A stretch of DNA of 64,000 nucleotides from Posidonia oceanica (Eukaryota; Streptophyta; Magnoliopsida; Alismatales; Posidoniaceae): the NCBI GenBank assembly GCA_037176725.1, contig JAZBRS010000013.1, positions 10,729,001 to 10,793,000 of the forward strand, given 5' to 3'. A program made the translations under genes and the position numbers. Positions within the stretch are counted from its first letter, which is position 1; every line of letters begins with the position of its first letter. Shown here piece after piece: positions 32,890 through 44,763 of this stretch. The notes under the pieces are model-generated. The model made no database searches and was not told the origin of the DNA. It saw nothing but the letters and a program-made list of their open reading frames with translations.

Positions 32890-35070
32890 GATTATTATTA
32901 TTATTATTCCCTCCAAAAATGATGCGCTAACTGTAGATTAATGTCCATGAGGTCGAAACTTGACCTCCTTTACAAATCATAAGGAAACTTTACCACGTAT
33001 CTTTTATACTATTATAATTCAAACTATAAGGACTAAGGTTAAAATTTTTTTTTAAAAAAAACATCTAGAGAAAGTAGGGCAAGGTTAGGCTATATTCAGA
33101 TAAATAATGACTAAACCTATTATGGTCTAAGATAATATATTTATTAATTAAAAAAACATTTTTCACATATTTTATTCCTTTTTAAAAAGGAGAATCTAAT
33201 GTGATGAAGAAGTGTAGGACCTTCGTTGTGTCATGTGTGGCACTTCTAATTCTTTCTTTGGCTATGTGTATACTACCGTGATTTCCAAATGGATGAAAAC
33301 TACAATTGTAGTTTCATAAATGAGTATATAGCACAAATGGATTACAAGGGAAATAAAATCAAAATCTCCAACCAAAGATAAACATCTATGCTATTGGAAA
33401 TAAATAACCATAGATAAAAGGGAAATAAGATTATAAAATAATGTTTACCATCATACATGCAAGAGCTTTAGCAATGATGAAACTAATTCGTAGAAGCAGT
33501 CAGAAACATATTTAAGCCACAAAAAATGATAGCATACTGGTACACACAGAACCTGGTACCACATTGCCACCAATAAAACATTCTGATGACATTCAAGAAA
33601 CAGAAAACCTGTTTGTCATGATAAAACATTCTGATATCATGATAGTGTACTTAGCTTGTCCACAATAACAGCAGATCACACATATCTAAGACTGTTGTCC
33701 ACAACAACAATAGAATACAGATATTTAAAACCACATATTAACTTTCTGTCCACTAAAAACAGACCACACACATTGTAACATAAGCTACTTAGTTTTGTCT
33801 AGAATGAGATCTACAGAAGTGAGGTGTCTTGTTCCTTGTATCCTGCATAAAAAGTGTCGAATCTGCACAAAAAGAAGTCTGGTTTCGACACAAAAAAGTG
33901 TGGAATCTTCAAAAAAAAAACTACGACTTGTAACACTGTCCAACTTCCAGGTGTGGGATCCTTGGGTATTAGGCATAGTTGGATGCTTTGGCTTCTTAGG
34001 TAGACTTTCCCTGGGGAGTAGCTTTAGCACCTGGTATCCAATACTTTCTTCCAATAGCAGGTTGCTTCGTAACTACCCCTCTATCAGTTCTTCCTAAGTG
34101 ACTCTCCAACAAAAGAGGTAGGTCCTAACTTGCCATTGCCACTAGCATTTCCTCTCCCAACAGAAGCCTCCCCAACCTAACCTCTCCTTACATCAGCTTG
34201 TCCAGACATCCCCTTACATTAGAAGCATTCCCAACCCTTCCTCTTCCTACACTTCCACTACCTTCAACAACAACATTCTTCCCCATTCTAGCACTTTACT
34301 ACCACCTACAACATGTGGCATTTGACTACTTGACACATCATCCTTCCCTTTTATAATCCCAGGCTTCGTAGACCCTTTCCCTAATTGAAATCTCTAATGG
34401 CAAACTCTAATCACATCAGTCCAAAAAACCCTAATCACACACATTACTTGCATCATCAACAAAACCTAATAGAAATCCCTTAATACTTGCCCTAATAACA
34501 GAAAATGCTTACCTCAATGATGGAGACGATGACGAAACCTTAGGACCATAGAATTAAACGTCAATTTCGTGTCGGACTTTGATCCGATAAAAATAGAAAA
34601 TGTATCGGATATCAGTAGAAATGTCAATGGAAACGCGGTAAATTTACAGAAGTCCATTAAAATAGTCAAAAAAACTTTGAATTTTGATTTAAAACTCTAG
34701 AATAAGTTAAAGTAAGCAATAATCTATATCTAGGATTACTTATATAGATCAATTTTTCTAAACATGTATCGCATTAAAATATGCTACATAAGCTTAATAC
34801 AAATATCCTAAAGCATAAATAGTATCTAAAAATACTTAATAAATGTATAAATCATACTTAAAAATATTTAGTATATGTTTAAAACGAATAGTTCTCATAA
34901 CGTTTAATATAGAAAGAAAGTAGAGTTGAGAGAACACTTAAGTGTTGGAGATGTGGAGTCTAATTGAGGATCATCCCAGATGTTGCCACTTCGCAGAGTC
35001 CACTGAGGTCTTGAAACGGTATACACTTATATAAGTATACTGATTTTACTAATTTTATAGATTTTATAGA
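32890..35070. other. Intergenic DNA without recognised genes
   Basis: The segment is AT-rich, with an ATT microsatellite at 32891-32908. The open frames at 33785-34097 overlap on both strands and carry no domain. Repeated wording around 33600-33780 (GTCCACAATAACAGCAGATCACACA, GTCCACAACAACAATAG, GTCCACTAAAAACAGACCACACA) suggests decayed internal duplication. Confidence 0.5.
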
Positions 35071-35133
35071 ATTATTAGGTTAGATCTATGTATTATTAGG
35101 TTAAATAAATGTATTATTAGGTTAGATTTATGT
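35071..35133. repeat. 21-bp tandem repeat, three copies
   Basis: Units at 35071, 35092 and 35113 follow ATTATTAGGTTAGATCTATGT with few changes. A lone fourth copy (GTTATTAGGTTAAATCTATGT) stands near 35192. Confidence 0.9.
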
Positions 35134-35283
35134 AATATCAAGTTATTAACATCAAAACACAAAAAGAAATATGAAAAAACCTAAGACCTGTGTGTTATTA
35201 GGTTAAATCTATGTAAAATGCAGAAATGCCAACAGCAAGCAGCAGCCAGTGAAAAAATGTAGAGTCTGTGTCGGTAGATATAA

Positions 35284-35307
35284 AGCCCATGTCGACTGAC
35301 ATGGGCT
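35284..35307. repeat. Perfect inverted repeat AGCCCATGTC/GACATGGGCT
   Basis: Ten-base arms flank a GACT loop. A 12-bp palindrome CGACACGTGTCG (35446-35457, containing the G-box core CACGTG) lies 140 bp further on. No terminator role can be argued in a plant genome. Confidence 0.85.
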
Positions 35308-35857
35308 CGACTTAGTGTAATTTTGACATTGAGTCGATGTACCAACATGGGTCGACATATACCACTGACATACCGTATTTCTCAAATTACATACATATAT
35401 CGTATCGGCCATCTTAGAAATCGACACATGTTGGCGATATTTCGCCGACACGTGTCGATGTTTAACACAATGCTTAGGACCACCTTCACTCTTGCAATGA
35501 CACCATCTTCTCTTCCGGAGACGATGATATCTTTTCACCTTACATAAAAATGTCTTACATATTTTGCATTCATATTGATATTCTCAGGAATGCTATTTGT
35601 GACCTAACAATCACAAACATCTGAGGATAAAAGAACAATGGTTGTTTTTCACCCTTTAGGAATCTCAGAAGTTACAGAAGATGGGTAACTATCATTGTAA
35701 GTTATGGATGTATATCTTTCTTGGAAAGTTCCCAAGAGTATGAATTGAACATCAAATCTTATAGGGTTCTGCGAACAAATAAATTTGATAATCAAGAAAA
35801 AAAACTTCATAAAGATGAATATCAAAGTTTCATGTGTATATTCTATTACTTTCTTAA
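35308..35857. other. Intergenic DNA
   Basis: Nothing gene-like is visible. The frames at 35209-35547 overlap on both strands. Confidence 0.45.
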
Positions 35858-36221
35858 GGATCAATTACGGACGGCTCTATACGCCTATTGACACAACAAT
35901 AAAAAACGAATCCTCAATGCACGTTTGTAAAATTTTTGAGATTTTAAAATTGAATGTAAATTCATTTAGGATCAATTATGGACGGTTATATAAGGAATCC
36001 TCATCACACGTAAACATATTGAATAAACTAATAGCCGAGTCACATGGGACATGTTAATGGACGGTTACCATATTAAAGGAACAGATTTCGAAATTGAAAG
36101 TTGGATTCACATGGGATCAATTACGGACGGTTATATAAGGAATATTCACACACATAGGCATACTGAAGAAAGAAATACCTGAGACACATGGCATTGTTAA
36201 TGGACGGTTACCATATTGAAG
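35858..36221 (+). repeat. Three degenerate tandem copies with GGATCAATTACGGACGG
   Basis: GGATCAATTAYGGACGG begins at 35858, 35969 and 36114. The last two units also share TATATAAGGAAT, GAGTCACATGG or GAGACACATGG, and TTAATGGACGGTTACCATATT. Periods are 111 and 145 bp. Not recognised as a known satellite. Confidence 0.8.
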
Positions 36222-36716
36222 AAACTCACGTTTGCTTTAGGAGGGAAAATAAAAATCTACAAAACCACTTAACAATTATATCTTAAACAAAAGTGGCTCA
36301 ATAGCAACCTTATATTCTAGATCTAACGGTTTCACATGTATCTTCCCTCAAAACAGCAAAATGAGGGAAGATGCATTAGAAACCGATCTCTCTCTCTATA
36401 TATATAGTGTATGAATGTCAACCGTTGGATTAAATGAAGATAAGCAAAAAGGAAAGAAATCTTGAAGGATAAGCTGAACCAATTTATTTGATACATATGG
36501 TAATTTCAACCTTCTATGAATACATTAAACCTTCTATGTTTGTGTTCATGTTATTTTTGACATGGACAAAGTATGTTGTAATAGACTAACTTGATTTGAA
36601 TTCAAACTTTAATTATTTTTCTTGTATATAGTAATGTATTACTAAATACTAATTATAAAAAAATTATATTATTGAATCATGTTTTTATGAATATTTAGGT
36701 TGAAAACCAATAACCG
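36222..36716. other. Intergenic AT-rich DNA
   Basis: A CT/TA microsatellite (36391-36409) is the only feature noted. Confidence 0.45.
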
Positions 36717-36815
36717 AACTGACCGACTTTTGGACGGTTCGGTTTGGTTCGATTTTAAGTATGTACACGGTTCGGTTCGGTTCCAATTAACCAGAACCGA
36801 TAGGTACGGTTCAGT
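36717..36815. repeat. GGTTCGGTTCGGTT-type low-complexity sequence
   Basis: Several GGTTCGGTT and AACCGA motifs of both orientations occur between 36705 and 36812, a simple sequence common in plant intergenic DNA. Confidence 0.6.
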
Positions 36816-36820
36816 CTACC

Positions 36821-37196
36821 ATGGTTAGTACCACTCATGGTTGGAGACGTGGATGTAGCTATGGTCATTCTACGAGAGGCAGATGTGATACTTGTCGGTG
36901 TGATCACTATAGTCAGACCAATCACACTTCTGATAGGTGTTGGGACAAGGTTGGTCAACCTTAGTAGGCTCAAATTGCTTCCACGGAGATTACTGATAAG
37001 ACGTCATCATGGTTAGTACCACTCATGGTTGGAGACGTGGACGTGGCCATGGTCGTTCTACGAGAGGCAGATGTGATACTCGTCGGTGTGATCACTGTGG
37101 TTGGACCAATCACCCTTCTGATAAGTGTTGAGACAAGCTTGGTCAACCTCAGTAGGCTCAGATTGCTTCCACAGAGATTACTGATTAGACGTCTTC
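36821..37196 (+). repeat. 188-bp tandem duplication around the gag zinc knuckle
   Basis: Copies at 36821-37008 and 37009-37196 both read ATGGTTAGTACCACTCATGG through GATTACTGAT. The second encodes an intact CCHC knuckle (CDHCGWTNHPSDKC); the first has tyrosine at the second cysteine. The 188-bp period is not a multiple of three, so the frame is lost between copies. Confidence 0.88.
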
Positions 37197-40132
37197 CTCC
37201 ATAGTGACCATATCCCAGGCTGACTATGAGAAATTCCTACAATTGCAAGCTATCTAGCCCTTTGCCACTGCTTCACATGCTACCACCTCATGTACTAGTG
37301 TCCTTTTAGCCTTTTAGGATAGTTCTTGGATTATAGACTCTGCTATATCCTCCCATATGTCACGTACTCGTGATCTGTTCATCCGTCTTTCTAGTTTATC
37401 TAACATTCGTTCTGTTGCTATTGCCGATGGTCGCTATTGTCTTGTGTCTAGAAAAGGGGTTATTCATGCCTCTCCTCAAATTACTCTTGATAAAGTTCTT
37501 TATGTACTTGATTTTTCAATTAATCTATTGTCTATTAGTGTCATTACAAAAGCCCTCTATTGTCCTGCGACTTTCTTCCCCTTTCATTGTGTTTTTCAGA
37601 ATCTACAGACAGGGAGGAGGATTGATTTGGATCAAGAGCGTGGTCATGGTGTTTACTTGCTGGTTCGTGATGAAATACCTTGCGGGTTGGCGTTTGTGGT
37701 TACCACTCCAGAATTGTCTCTTTTGTGGCACTACCGTCTTGGTTATCCTTCTCATCGCAAACTCCAACAAGTTCTACCTTGAATTTCTATTCAGTCTGTT
37801 ATATGTGAGTCGTGTAAGATGGGCAAGCATCATCGTGCTACTTACAAGAGTCTGTCTCTTACCACTAGTCAAAATCTGTTTGAGTTGGTCCATTGTGATA
37901 CCTGAGGGCCTGCTCGTCTTCAGTCTATGTCTGATTATAGGTATTACATTGTCTTCATTGATAATTATTCTCATTTCTCTTGGGTGTACTTGCTTAAGGA
38001 TGGAATGCATGTCTTGGACGTTGTCAAAAAAAAATTTGTTGAAATAATAAATCAATTTTCTGCTTCTTCAAAGGTTTTCTGTACTAATAATGCATTGGAA
38101 TTTGTTCAACATGACATTCAAAATTATTGTGCATCTTTGGGTATTCTATATCAGACCTCCTGTGCTCATACATCTCAATAAAATGATGTGCCTGAAAAAA
38201 AACACATACACATTTTAGATGTGACCCTGCACCATTATGTTGCAGATGCGTGTTCCAAAATTCTTATGGTCTGACGCGGTCCTTACTATTTCTTACCTTA
38301 TCAATAGAATGCCATCTAGTGTCCTTGGTGGGGAAATTCCTTTCAGGAGGCAGCATCCTGATATGGAGTTGTTTCATCTACCTCGACGATATTTTGTTTC
38401 TGATGTTACCTTTTTAGAGTCTCAGGCTTATTTTGGTTCTGTTAATACCTCTTTTGATAGTGTCCCGCTTCCTCCTCCTGTTGAGGATGATACAACACTT
38501 GAAGATTGGCCTGACTCGCTGTTTACTGGTATATCACCACCGATAGCAGCCACATCAACCACCCCCTGCTGAGCCCACTCTCCTATCTGTGGATTCGCCC
38601 ACATCTACCCTTGACTTACCTATTACGCTACGAAAGGGTAAATGATCTCCTGCTCGTCCTATTTCCCTTTTTGTTTCCTATGATCATCTTACTCATTCAT
38701 TCTGTAGTTTTGTCTCATCTATTCTTCTGAGTCTATTCTCAAGAACCACCAAGAAGCTTTTCTCCTTTCCCATGGGAAGGCTGCCATGGATGAAGAAATG
38801 CAAGCACTGTTATCACATGGTATGTGGACCTGGTAGCTCGCCCCGCTTGAACCAACATAGTTAGTTGTAGATAGGTCTACACAATGAAGCACACACCCAA
38901 TGGATCTGTGGATAGATATAAAGCTCGGTTGGTGGCATGAGGTTTCACACAGACCTTTGGGATTGGTTATGTTGAGATCTTTTCTCCTGTGGCTTGCCTG
39001 AATTCTATGTGTGTTGTTGTCTATTGCTGTCAACCATTTGAGGGATTTGTGCTAGCTGGATGTAAAAAATGCTTTTCTCTATGGTGACTTGACAGAATAG
39101 GTACTTATGGAGTAACCTCTTAGGTATGTTGCTCAAGGGGAGAATCGTGTCTGTCTATTTTGAAAAGCTATTTATGGTCTAAAGCAATGTCCATGAGCAT
39201 GGTTTGAAAAGTTCAGCAACATTGTCATAGGATATGGGTTCCTAAGATGTGTTGTTGATCACTCTGTACTCATCAAGAAACTAGCTGACGACTGTGTATT
39301 TCCGGTGGTGTATGTAGATGACATTATCTTGACAGGGAATGACTCTACAAACATCAATGAGACAAAGGAGTATCTGAAAAGGCATTTTATTACCAAAGAT
39401 ATAGGCAAACCCATATATTTTTTGAGAATTGAGTTTACACATGGTAGGAATAGAATGGTCTTATCCTAGAGGAAGTATGCTCTTGATCTCCTACAAGAAA
39501 CAGGTCTCCTTGGGTGCAAACCAGAAAGTACTCCTATTGACCAGAACTCAAGTTTTTAGGATGACTCTTTAGAGGTATATGAGGATGTAGGTCGATATCA
39601 ACAATTGATTGAGAAGTTGATGTATTTGACAGTTACTCGGCCAAATATTTCTTATGCAGTAGGCCTTCTTAGTCAGTTTATGTATGAGCCTAGAATTGTC
39701 CATTGATAGGGTGCACTACGTGTATTAGCCTACATCAAAGGCTCTCCTAGCAAGGGTCTAATCTATAAAAAGAATGGACACCTGGAAGTAGAAGCAGAGT
39801 ACCGCTCGATGGCACAGACAACCTGCGAGTTAATGTAACTCAGATCCTTGTTAGTGGAGTTTGGTTTTGCTGTGAAGACTCTTATGCCTATGTATTGTGA
39901 TAACCAAGCAGTAATTTTCATTGCCAACAATCTAACCTTTCATGAGCAGACAAAAGACATTGAGGTTGACTGCTACTACGTAAGTGATATTGTGATGAGA
40001 GGGATCATTGCCACTCCCTACACACCGTCTTTCGAACAACTTACGAACATCTTCACAAAAGGATTAGGTGTTAGGGTGTTTGAGTTTCTTTGTAACAAAC
40101 TAGGCATGACTAATATATATGTTCTAGTTTGA
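37197..40132 (+). pseudogene. Copia element A pol remnant
   Basis: Protease-like DSAISSHMSRTRD lies near 37336. The integrase zinc-finger region follows in 37357-37782 (LLWHYRLGYPSHRKL). The integrase core is at 37927-38181 (VFIDNYSHFSWVYLL). Reverse transcriptase fragments include MDVKNAF-like text near 39060 and VVYVDDIILTGND near 39305. RNase H pieces end with YCDNQAVIFIANN and LTNIFTKGLG at 39890-40060. Stops and frameshifts are numerous throughout, so no product is possible. Confidence 0.82.
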
Positions 40133-40139
40133 CAGGGAG

Positions 40140-40296
40140 TGTTAGAGATATTATTAGATATATCTTATAGTATATGGGTGTCATATGGGTTATTGGATAT
40201 CCATGTATAAAGATACCATCTAATCATACCTATATATATGTAATCCCTCTCCTAATAATAAGATATATACATTATTATTCTCTCTTAGCTCTAACA
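40140..40296 (+). repeat. 3' LTR of copia element A
   Basis: A 157-bp LTR runs TGTTAGAGATATT to GCTCTAACA, with short inverted ends TGTTAGAG/CTCTAACA. It is related to the LTR at 41667-41804 read inverted. Confidence 0.8.
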
Positions 40297-40301
40297 ACAA
40301 C

Positions 40302-40595
40302 GACAGATTTACTACTTCAATATCCTTCAGTAGCTTATAAAATAGTAGGTGTTTATAGGAAAATTTTCCAAACACAAGGGAGACATGGACCCTACAACAG
40401 AAACTGAATTAATTAAAAAGGAAAATGAGGGTAAAATAACAAAAAACTGAAAAAATGTATTAAAAAAATAGAAAATTCTAAAAAAAAAAAGAGAAAATAA
40501 CTAAAAACTGAAAAAAATTAAAAAATTTCGGTTAAGCCCCAATGTTTGTAATGATATAGTTAAGCTTGTTAGTTGTAATGGTTAAAACACCGTCT
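40302..40595 (+). repeat. Duplicated spacer, copy 1
   Basis: Direct repeat of 41226-41508: both contain AATAGTAGGTGTTTATAGG, AGGGAGACATGGACCC and GTTTGTAATGATATAGTT. The copies flank the Tourist-like MITE at 40640. Confidence 0.85.
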
Positions 40596-40639
40596 ACTAG
40601 TTTATAATATTAATCAGCCCTTGTTACATTGAACTATAA

Positions 40640-41132
40640 GCCCCTCTTTGGCACCAGAATAAAGAGTAGAATAAAGTCAGAATTGGAATTACAATTCCAT
40701 TTGGCAAGTCAAAAAGTGGAATTAATAAAAACGAAATAGTAATTCTTATTCTGATTTACTTATTTCAGAATAGTTATTCCGCAGAAATGGTGGAATAAAG
40801 TTATTTTACTAAGTTATTCTGATAAATGTATGTATACAGTTTGTTTATTTTTTGTTTGAAAATTAATACATATATAATATGATGTATACATATTTTAAAT
40901 TAGATGTATATCTTAATAAACAAGTTTATTATTATTAATCTATATGTTTTCCACTTATTTCAACACTTATTTTGATACTTATTCCACTTTTCATCTAAAC
41001 CAGAATATCTCCCTATATACACTTATTTACCTTTAAAAGAAAATCACTTCCAAACAGAATAGCAATACTATCAGAATACCAATACCACTTTCCACTTATT
41101 CCTACTTTTTTCATTCTACATCTAAAGAGGGC
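40640..41132. mobile_element. Tourist-like MITE, copy 2
   Basis: The 493-bp element lies between TAA duplicates (40637-40639 and 41133-41135). Its inverted ends are GCCCCTCTTTGG and GCCCTCTTTAGATG (right end read inverted). It aligns along its length with copies 1 (inverted) and 3. It is non-coding; mobilisation by a PIF/Harbinger-type transposase is inferred from the TWA duplication. Confidence 0.85.
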
Positions 41133-41225
41133 TAAGCATTCAACAATAGAAGCATAACTTGATCACCGATTGCAAAAAAAAAACAATAGAAGCATAACTT
41201 TAAATGTAATCATGACAATGACAAT

Positions 41226-41508
41226 GACAGATTTACCACTTCAATATCCTTTAGTAGCTTATAAAATAGTAGGTGTTTATAGGAAAAATTTCCAACCACA
41301 AGGGAGACATGGACCCCACAACAGGAAACTGAATTAATTAAAACGGAAAATGAGGGGAAAATAACAAAAAAATTGAAAATATAAAAAAAATAGAAAATTC
41401 TAAAAAATAGAAAATCACTGAAAACTGAAGAAAAAAATTTCAGCTAAGCCCCAGTGTTTGTAATGATATAGTTGAGCTTCTTAGTTGTAATGGTTAAAAC
41501 ACCATCTC
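41226..41508 (+). repeat. Duplicated spacer, copy 2
   Basis: Second copy of 40302-40595, immediately upstream of the end of copia element B. The shared block argues for a local duplication rather than chance. Confidence 0.85.
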
Positions 41509-41666
41509 CATCTCCACCAGCTTAATATATGAAAGCATATCCAGAAATTAAACAACAATTTTTATACATCATATCCAGCCACAACAACAACAAAATTCCT
41601 TTTTATAAATTTTGGCAAAGCTAAGGACTATTTAGAAAAAAAAATACCGTCTAAATCAACAGAGAA

Positions 41667-44258
41667 TGTAAATGGAAGAGAATGAAAAATATATATTATT
41701 GATGAGTAGGGTTACATATATATATATATAAGGCTAGATATAAATGGATATCCAATTATCCTATTACATGTAAACATATGTAACACTATACAATAAGTCT
41801 AACACTCCTCATCAAGCTGGAACATATATATCTATCATGCCTAGCTTGGTACAAAGAGAATCATAGGGCCCAACACTAAGTTCCTTTGTGAAAATATCTG
41901 CAAACTGATTAAAGGACTGCATGTAAGGAGTAGAGATAATCCCCTTCATCACCATGTCTTGAACATAATGACAATCCACCTCTATATATTTGGTGCGCCC
42001 ATGAAAGGTTGGATTGTTAGCAATGTAGATAGCAGCCTGATTGTTACATTACATGGACATGGGCACATCAACGGAGAAGTTAAGCTCTGTCAAGAGTGGA
42101 CGAAGCCACATCATCTCGCAAGCAGTCTGTGCCATAGATCGATACTCGGATTCAGCACTGGATCTAGAGACAACATTCTGTTTCTTATTGCGCCATGTGA
42201 CTAGATTGCCTCGAACATAAGAGCAATAACCAGAAGTAGACTTCTAATCTCCTCTATCCCCTGCATAGCCAGAGTCTGAGTATACCTCAATGCGCAAGTA
42301 GCCATTCTTCCTATAAACTAGTCTTTCACTTGGAGCCTTCTTAATGTAAGATAGCACTTGTAAGGCTCCCTACCAGTATACTGTGCTCGGCTCATGCATA
42401 AACTGACTCAGTACACCAACAATGTATGCAATATCTAGGTGTGTGATAGTCAGGTAAATCAGCTTCCCAATTAGGCGCTTGTATCTACCAGTATCTTCCA
42501 AAAGTAGCGACGAACTATCCCAGAAGTCTAGGCTCTGATCAAACGGAGTGGTCTCTGGTTTGCACACCAAAAGACTAATCTCTAGCAAGAGATCCAATGC
42601 ATATTTCTTTTGAGACAATGTCATCCTATCTCTAGTGTAAGCAAACTCAATGCCCAAGAAGTACTTAGATCTGCCTATGTCTTTCGTGACAAAGTGTACC
42701 TGCAAGTAGTCTTTTGTTTCCTGAATGCCTGCAATATCACTGTCAGTCAACAGAATGTCATCCACATATACAGTAAGTATCACACAGCTGCTATCTGTTC
42801 GTCTATAAAAAAAATGAGTTATCAACAGTACAGCGTTGAAAGCCACTAGCAACAATAATACTGCTAAACTTGTCGAACCAGGCACATGGACTCTGCTTGA
42901 GGCCATAGATTGCTTTTCTGAGTAGACAAACCTGATGCACCTCCTGAGCAACATACCTAGGAGGTTGCTCCATAAACACCTGCTCTGTAAGATCACCGTA
43001 CAAGAAAGTATTCTTCACATCCATCTGACTAAGCTTCCAGGACTGGTTGATAGCAATGGAGAGAATGACATGTATAGAGTTCAGTCATGCTATTGGCCAA
43101 CAAGTCTCTACATAGTCAACTTCATACTCTTGTGTGAATCCACGTGCTACTAAACGAGCCTTGTACCTGTCTACCATGCCATCAAGTTTGTACTTGATAG
43201 TAAACATCCATCAGCAAGTGACTATATTAGTCCCTGCAGGTCTAGGAACCAGATCTCATGTGCCGCATGACATTAATGCTTGCATCTCCTCATCCATAGC
43301 CGCCTTCCAATGAGGTAGCAAGAGAACCTCTTGGTAGTTCCTAGGAAGTAACTCAGAAGAAGTGGACAAGGCAAAGGCAAGGAAGGCAGGGTGAAGTTTA
43401 TCATAGGTAACAAATTTTGAAATAAGATGAGCAGTGATGGCACGTGTACCTTTCTGAAGGGCAATCGACATGTTAAGGTCTGTGGATGGCAGATCTGCAG
43501 ACGTTGAAGAAGTAATGGCTGGAGGTGATAAAGGAGGTCGTTGGTATCGATGATATATCTGCAAAGGACGAAGCGCCTCTTTTTCCATAGTAGTAAAGTC
43601 AATAATATCAGTATCACAAGACTCCACTAGAGATGGTAAAGGGATACTCTCCGACAGAGAGTCAATACCATCAAAGAAGCGTTGAGTCTCAAAGAAGATG
43701 ACATCTACAAACACAATATACTTCCTGGTGGAAGGAATAAAACGCCTATACCCTCGCTAAGTACGAGACTATCCAACAAACACACATTGAATAAATCGTA
43801 AAGCCAATTTATCAAGATTTGGAGTCAAATCCTAAACAAAAGCAACACAACCAAACACTCGTGGAGACAGAGAAAAGATCTCCATGTTTGAACATAACCG
43901 TCGTAGTGGAATCTCCCCCTCAAGCAGTGTAGACGGCATGTGATTGATAAGATAGAAGGCAGTAAGAATCGCATTGGACCAGAAGTACTTGGGAACATGC
44001 ATCTCAAACATGATGGAGCAAGCTACATCTAGAAAATGTCAATGTTTACGCTTAACAACATCATTTTGCTGATATGTGTGTGGACAAGTGGTTTGATGCA
44101 TAACACTTGGAGACTCACAGTAACTTTGAAAACTCATTTGAGAGAATTCCAAAGCATTATCAGTGCGAAGAACTTTGGGAGTAACAGAATATTTATTTAT
44201 TAATTCAGCAAAAAAAAGAAAAAACAATATCAAGGACACTAACGCACACAACAAAGTG
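41667..44258 (-). mobile_element. Decayed Ty1/copia element B, 5' truncated
   Basis: The minus-strand element retains its 3' LTR (41667-41804, beginning TGTTAGACTTATTG on the minus strand after CTTGATGAGGAG), RNase H, reverse transcriptase and the integrase core, and stops inside integrase at about 44258. Related in sequence to element A, but oriented the other way. The break joins directly to dehydrogenase exons on the plus strand. Confidence 0.82.
41805..44254 (-). pseudogene. Copia element B pol remnant
   Basis: From the right: integrase text KVLRTDNALEFSQMSFQSYC near 44160-44185, then QNDVVKRKH (44039), a linker open at 43256-43714, reverse transcriptase MDVKNTFLYGDLTEQVFMEQ at 43024, KAIYGLKQSPCAWFDKF, the catalytic YVDDILLTDSD near 42765, and RNase H text with [12 protein letters not shown] near 41960. 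Numerous stops and shifts break the frame. No gag is present. Confidence 0.82.
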
Positions 44259-44281
44259 CCTTAATTCCAACACTAACAAAG

Positions 44282-44692
44282 TTGGCATTAAGGGCCTTAT
44301 CAAAGTGCTTGGCAAAGGAACTCCAGCCATCAGGCATCCACGACGCGCACATCGTCATCGACGGCCTGATCGGCTCTCCCAGGTAACAAAATCGCCTCTT
44401 CGTAGCCTTGTACCAATACCAAATTAGAAAACTAGCAGCCTTTTTTTTAAAGAAAAAATTTTGCTTTGGGGAATATTAACAAACACCTAGTGAGAAGAAA
44501 AGAATTTGCTTTTGACTTACAGTGGTACTGTGGTATGAATGGTGAATCAGGTCTTCATAGAAGCATGAAATGGAAACGGCAAGGGATCCGGATGCTTTGG
44601 CGCAAACGTATTGGTACCTGCACACACAAGACAAGAGTGCTTGGACACAGGAGATCGATCTACGGCCGCCACCGAAAAGACTGGGGATCTAA
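44282..44692 (+). pseudogene. Short-chain dehydrogenase (SDR), last two exons only
   Basis: SDR enzymes are NAD(P)-dependent oxidoreductases with a Rossmann fold. The first exon, 44282-44382, encodes LALRALSKCLAKELQPSGIH followed by DAHIVIDGLIGSP and ends at a GT donor (CCCAG/GTAAC). The second, about 44584-44692, encodes DPDALAQTYWYLHTQDKSAW, TQEIDLRPPPKRLGI and a TAA stop, with phase matching if the acceptor is GCAAG at 44583. Both match the C-terminal third of SDR proteins of the type ending AWTQEIDLRP. The Rossmann glycine motif, the catalytic tyrosine-lysine pair and all upstream exons are absent; copia element B occupies that position. It is either a gene remnant or the 3' end of a gene split by insertions. 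The weak acceptor favours a remnant. Confidence 0.75.
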
Positions 44693-44763
44693 GCATGTAA
44701 CGTTACAGTTGTGAGATTTGTGCGGTTTCACCATAGCCGTAAAGTTGGACGTGAAAATCTTTA

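Larger units (their letters stand above)
36821..40296 (+). mobile_element. Decayed Ty1/copia element A, 5' truncated
   Basis: Only the part from the gag zinc knuckle to the 3' LTR remains; no 5' LTR or primer site was found. The polypurine-like GACAGGGAG precedes an LTR that begins TGTTAGAGATATT at 40140. The element shares sequence with element B (41667-44258) in the opposite orientation. The terminal parts of the two copies face each other. Confidence 0.82.

Noticed and set aside
33785..34097. Pair of overlapping 90-100 aa frames on both strands
   Set aside because: No convincing domain; a faint resemblance to the Lys/Pro-rich tail of MULE transposases could not be supported.
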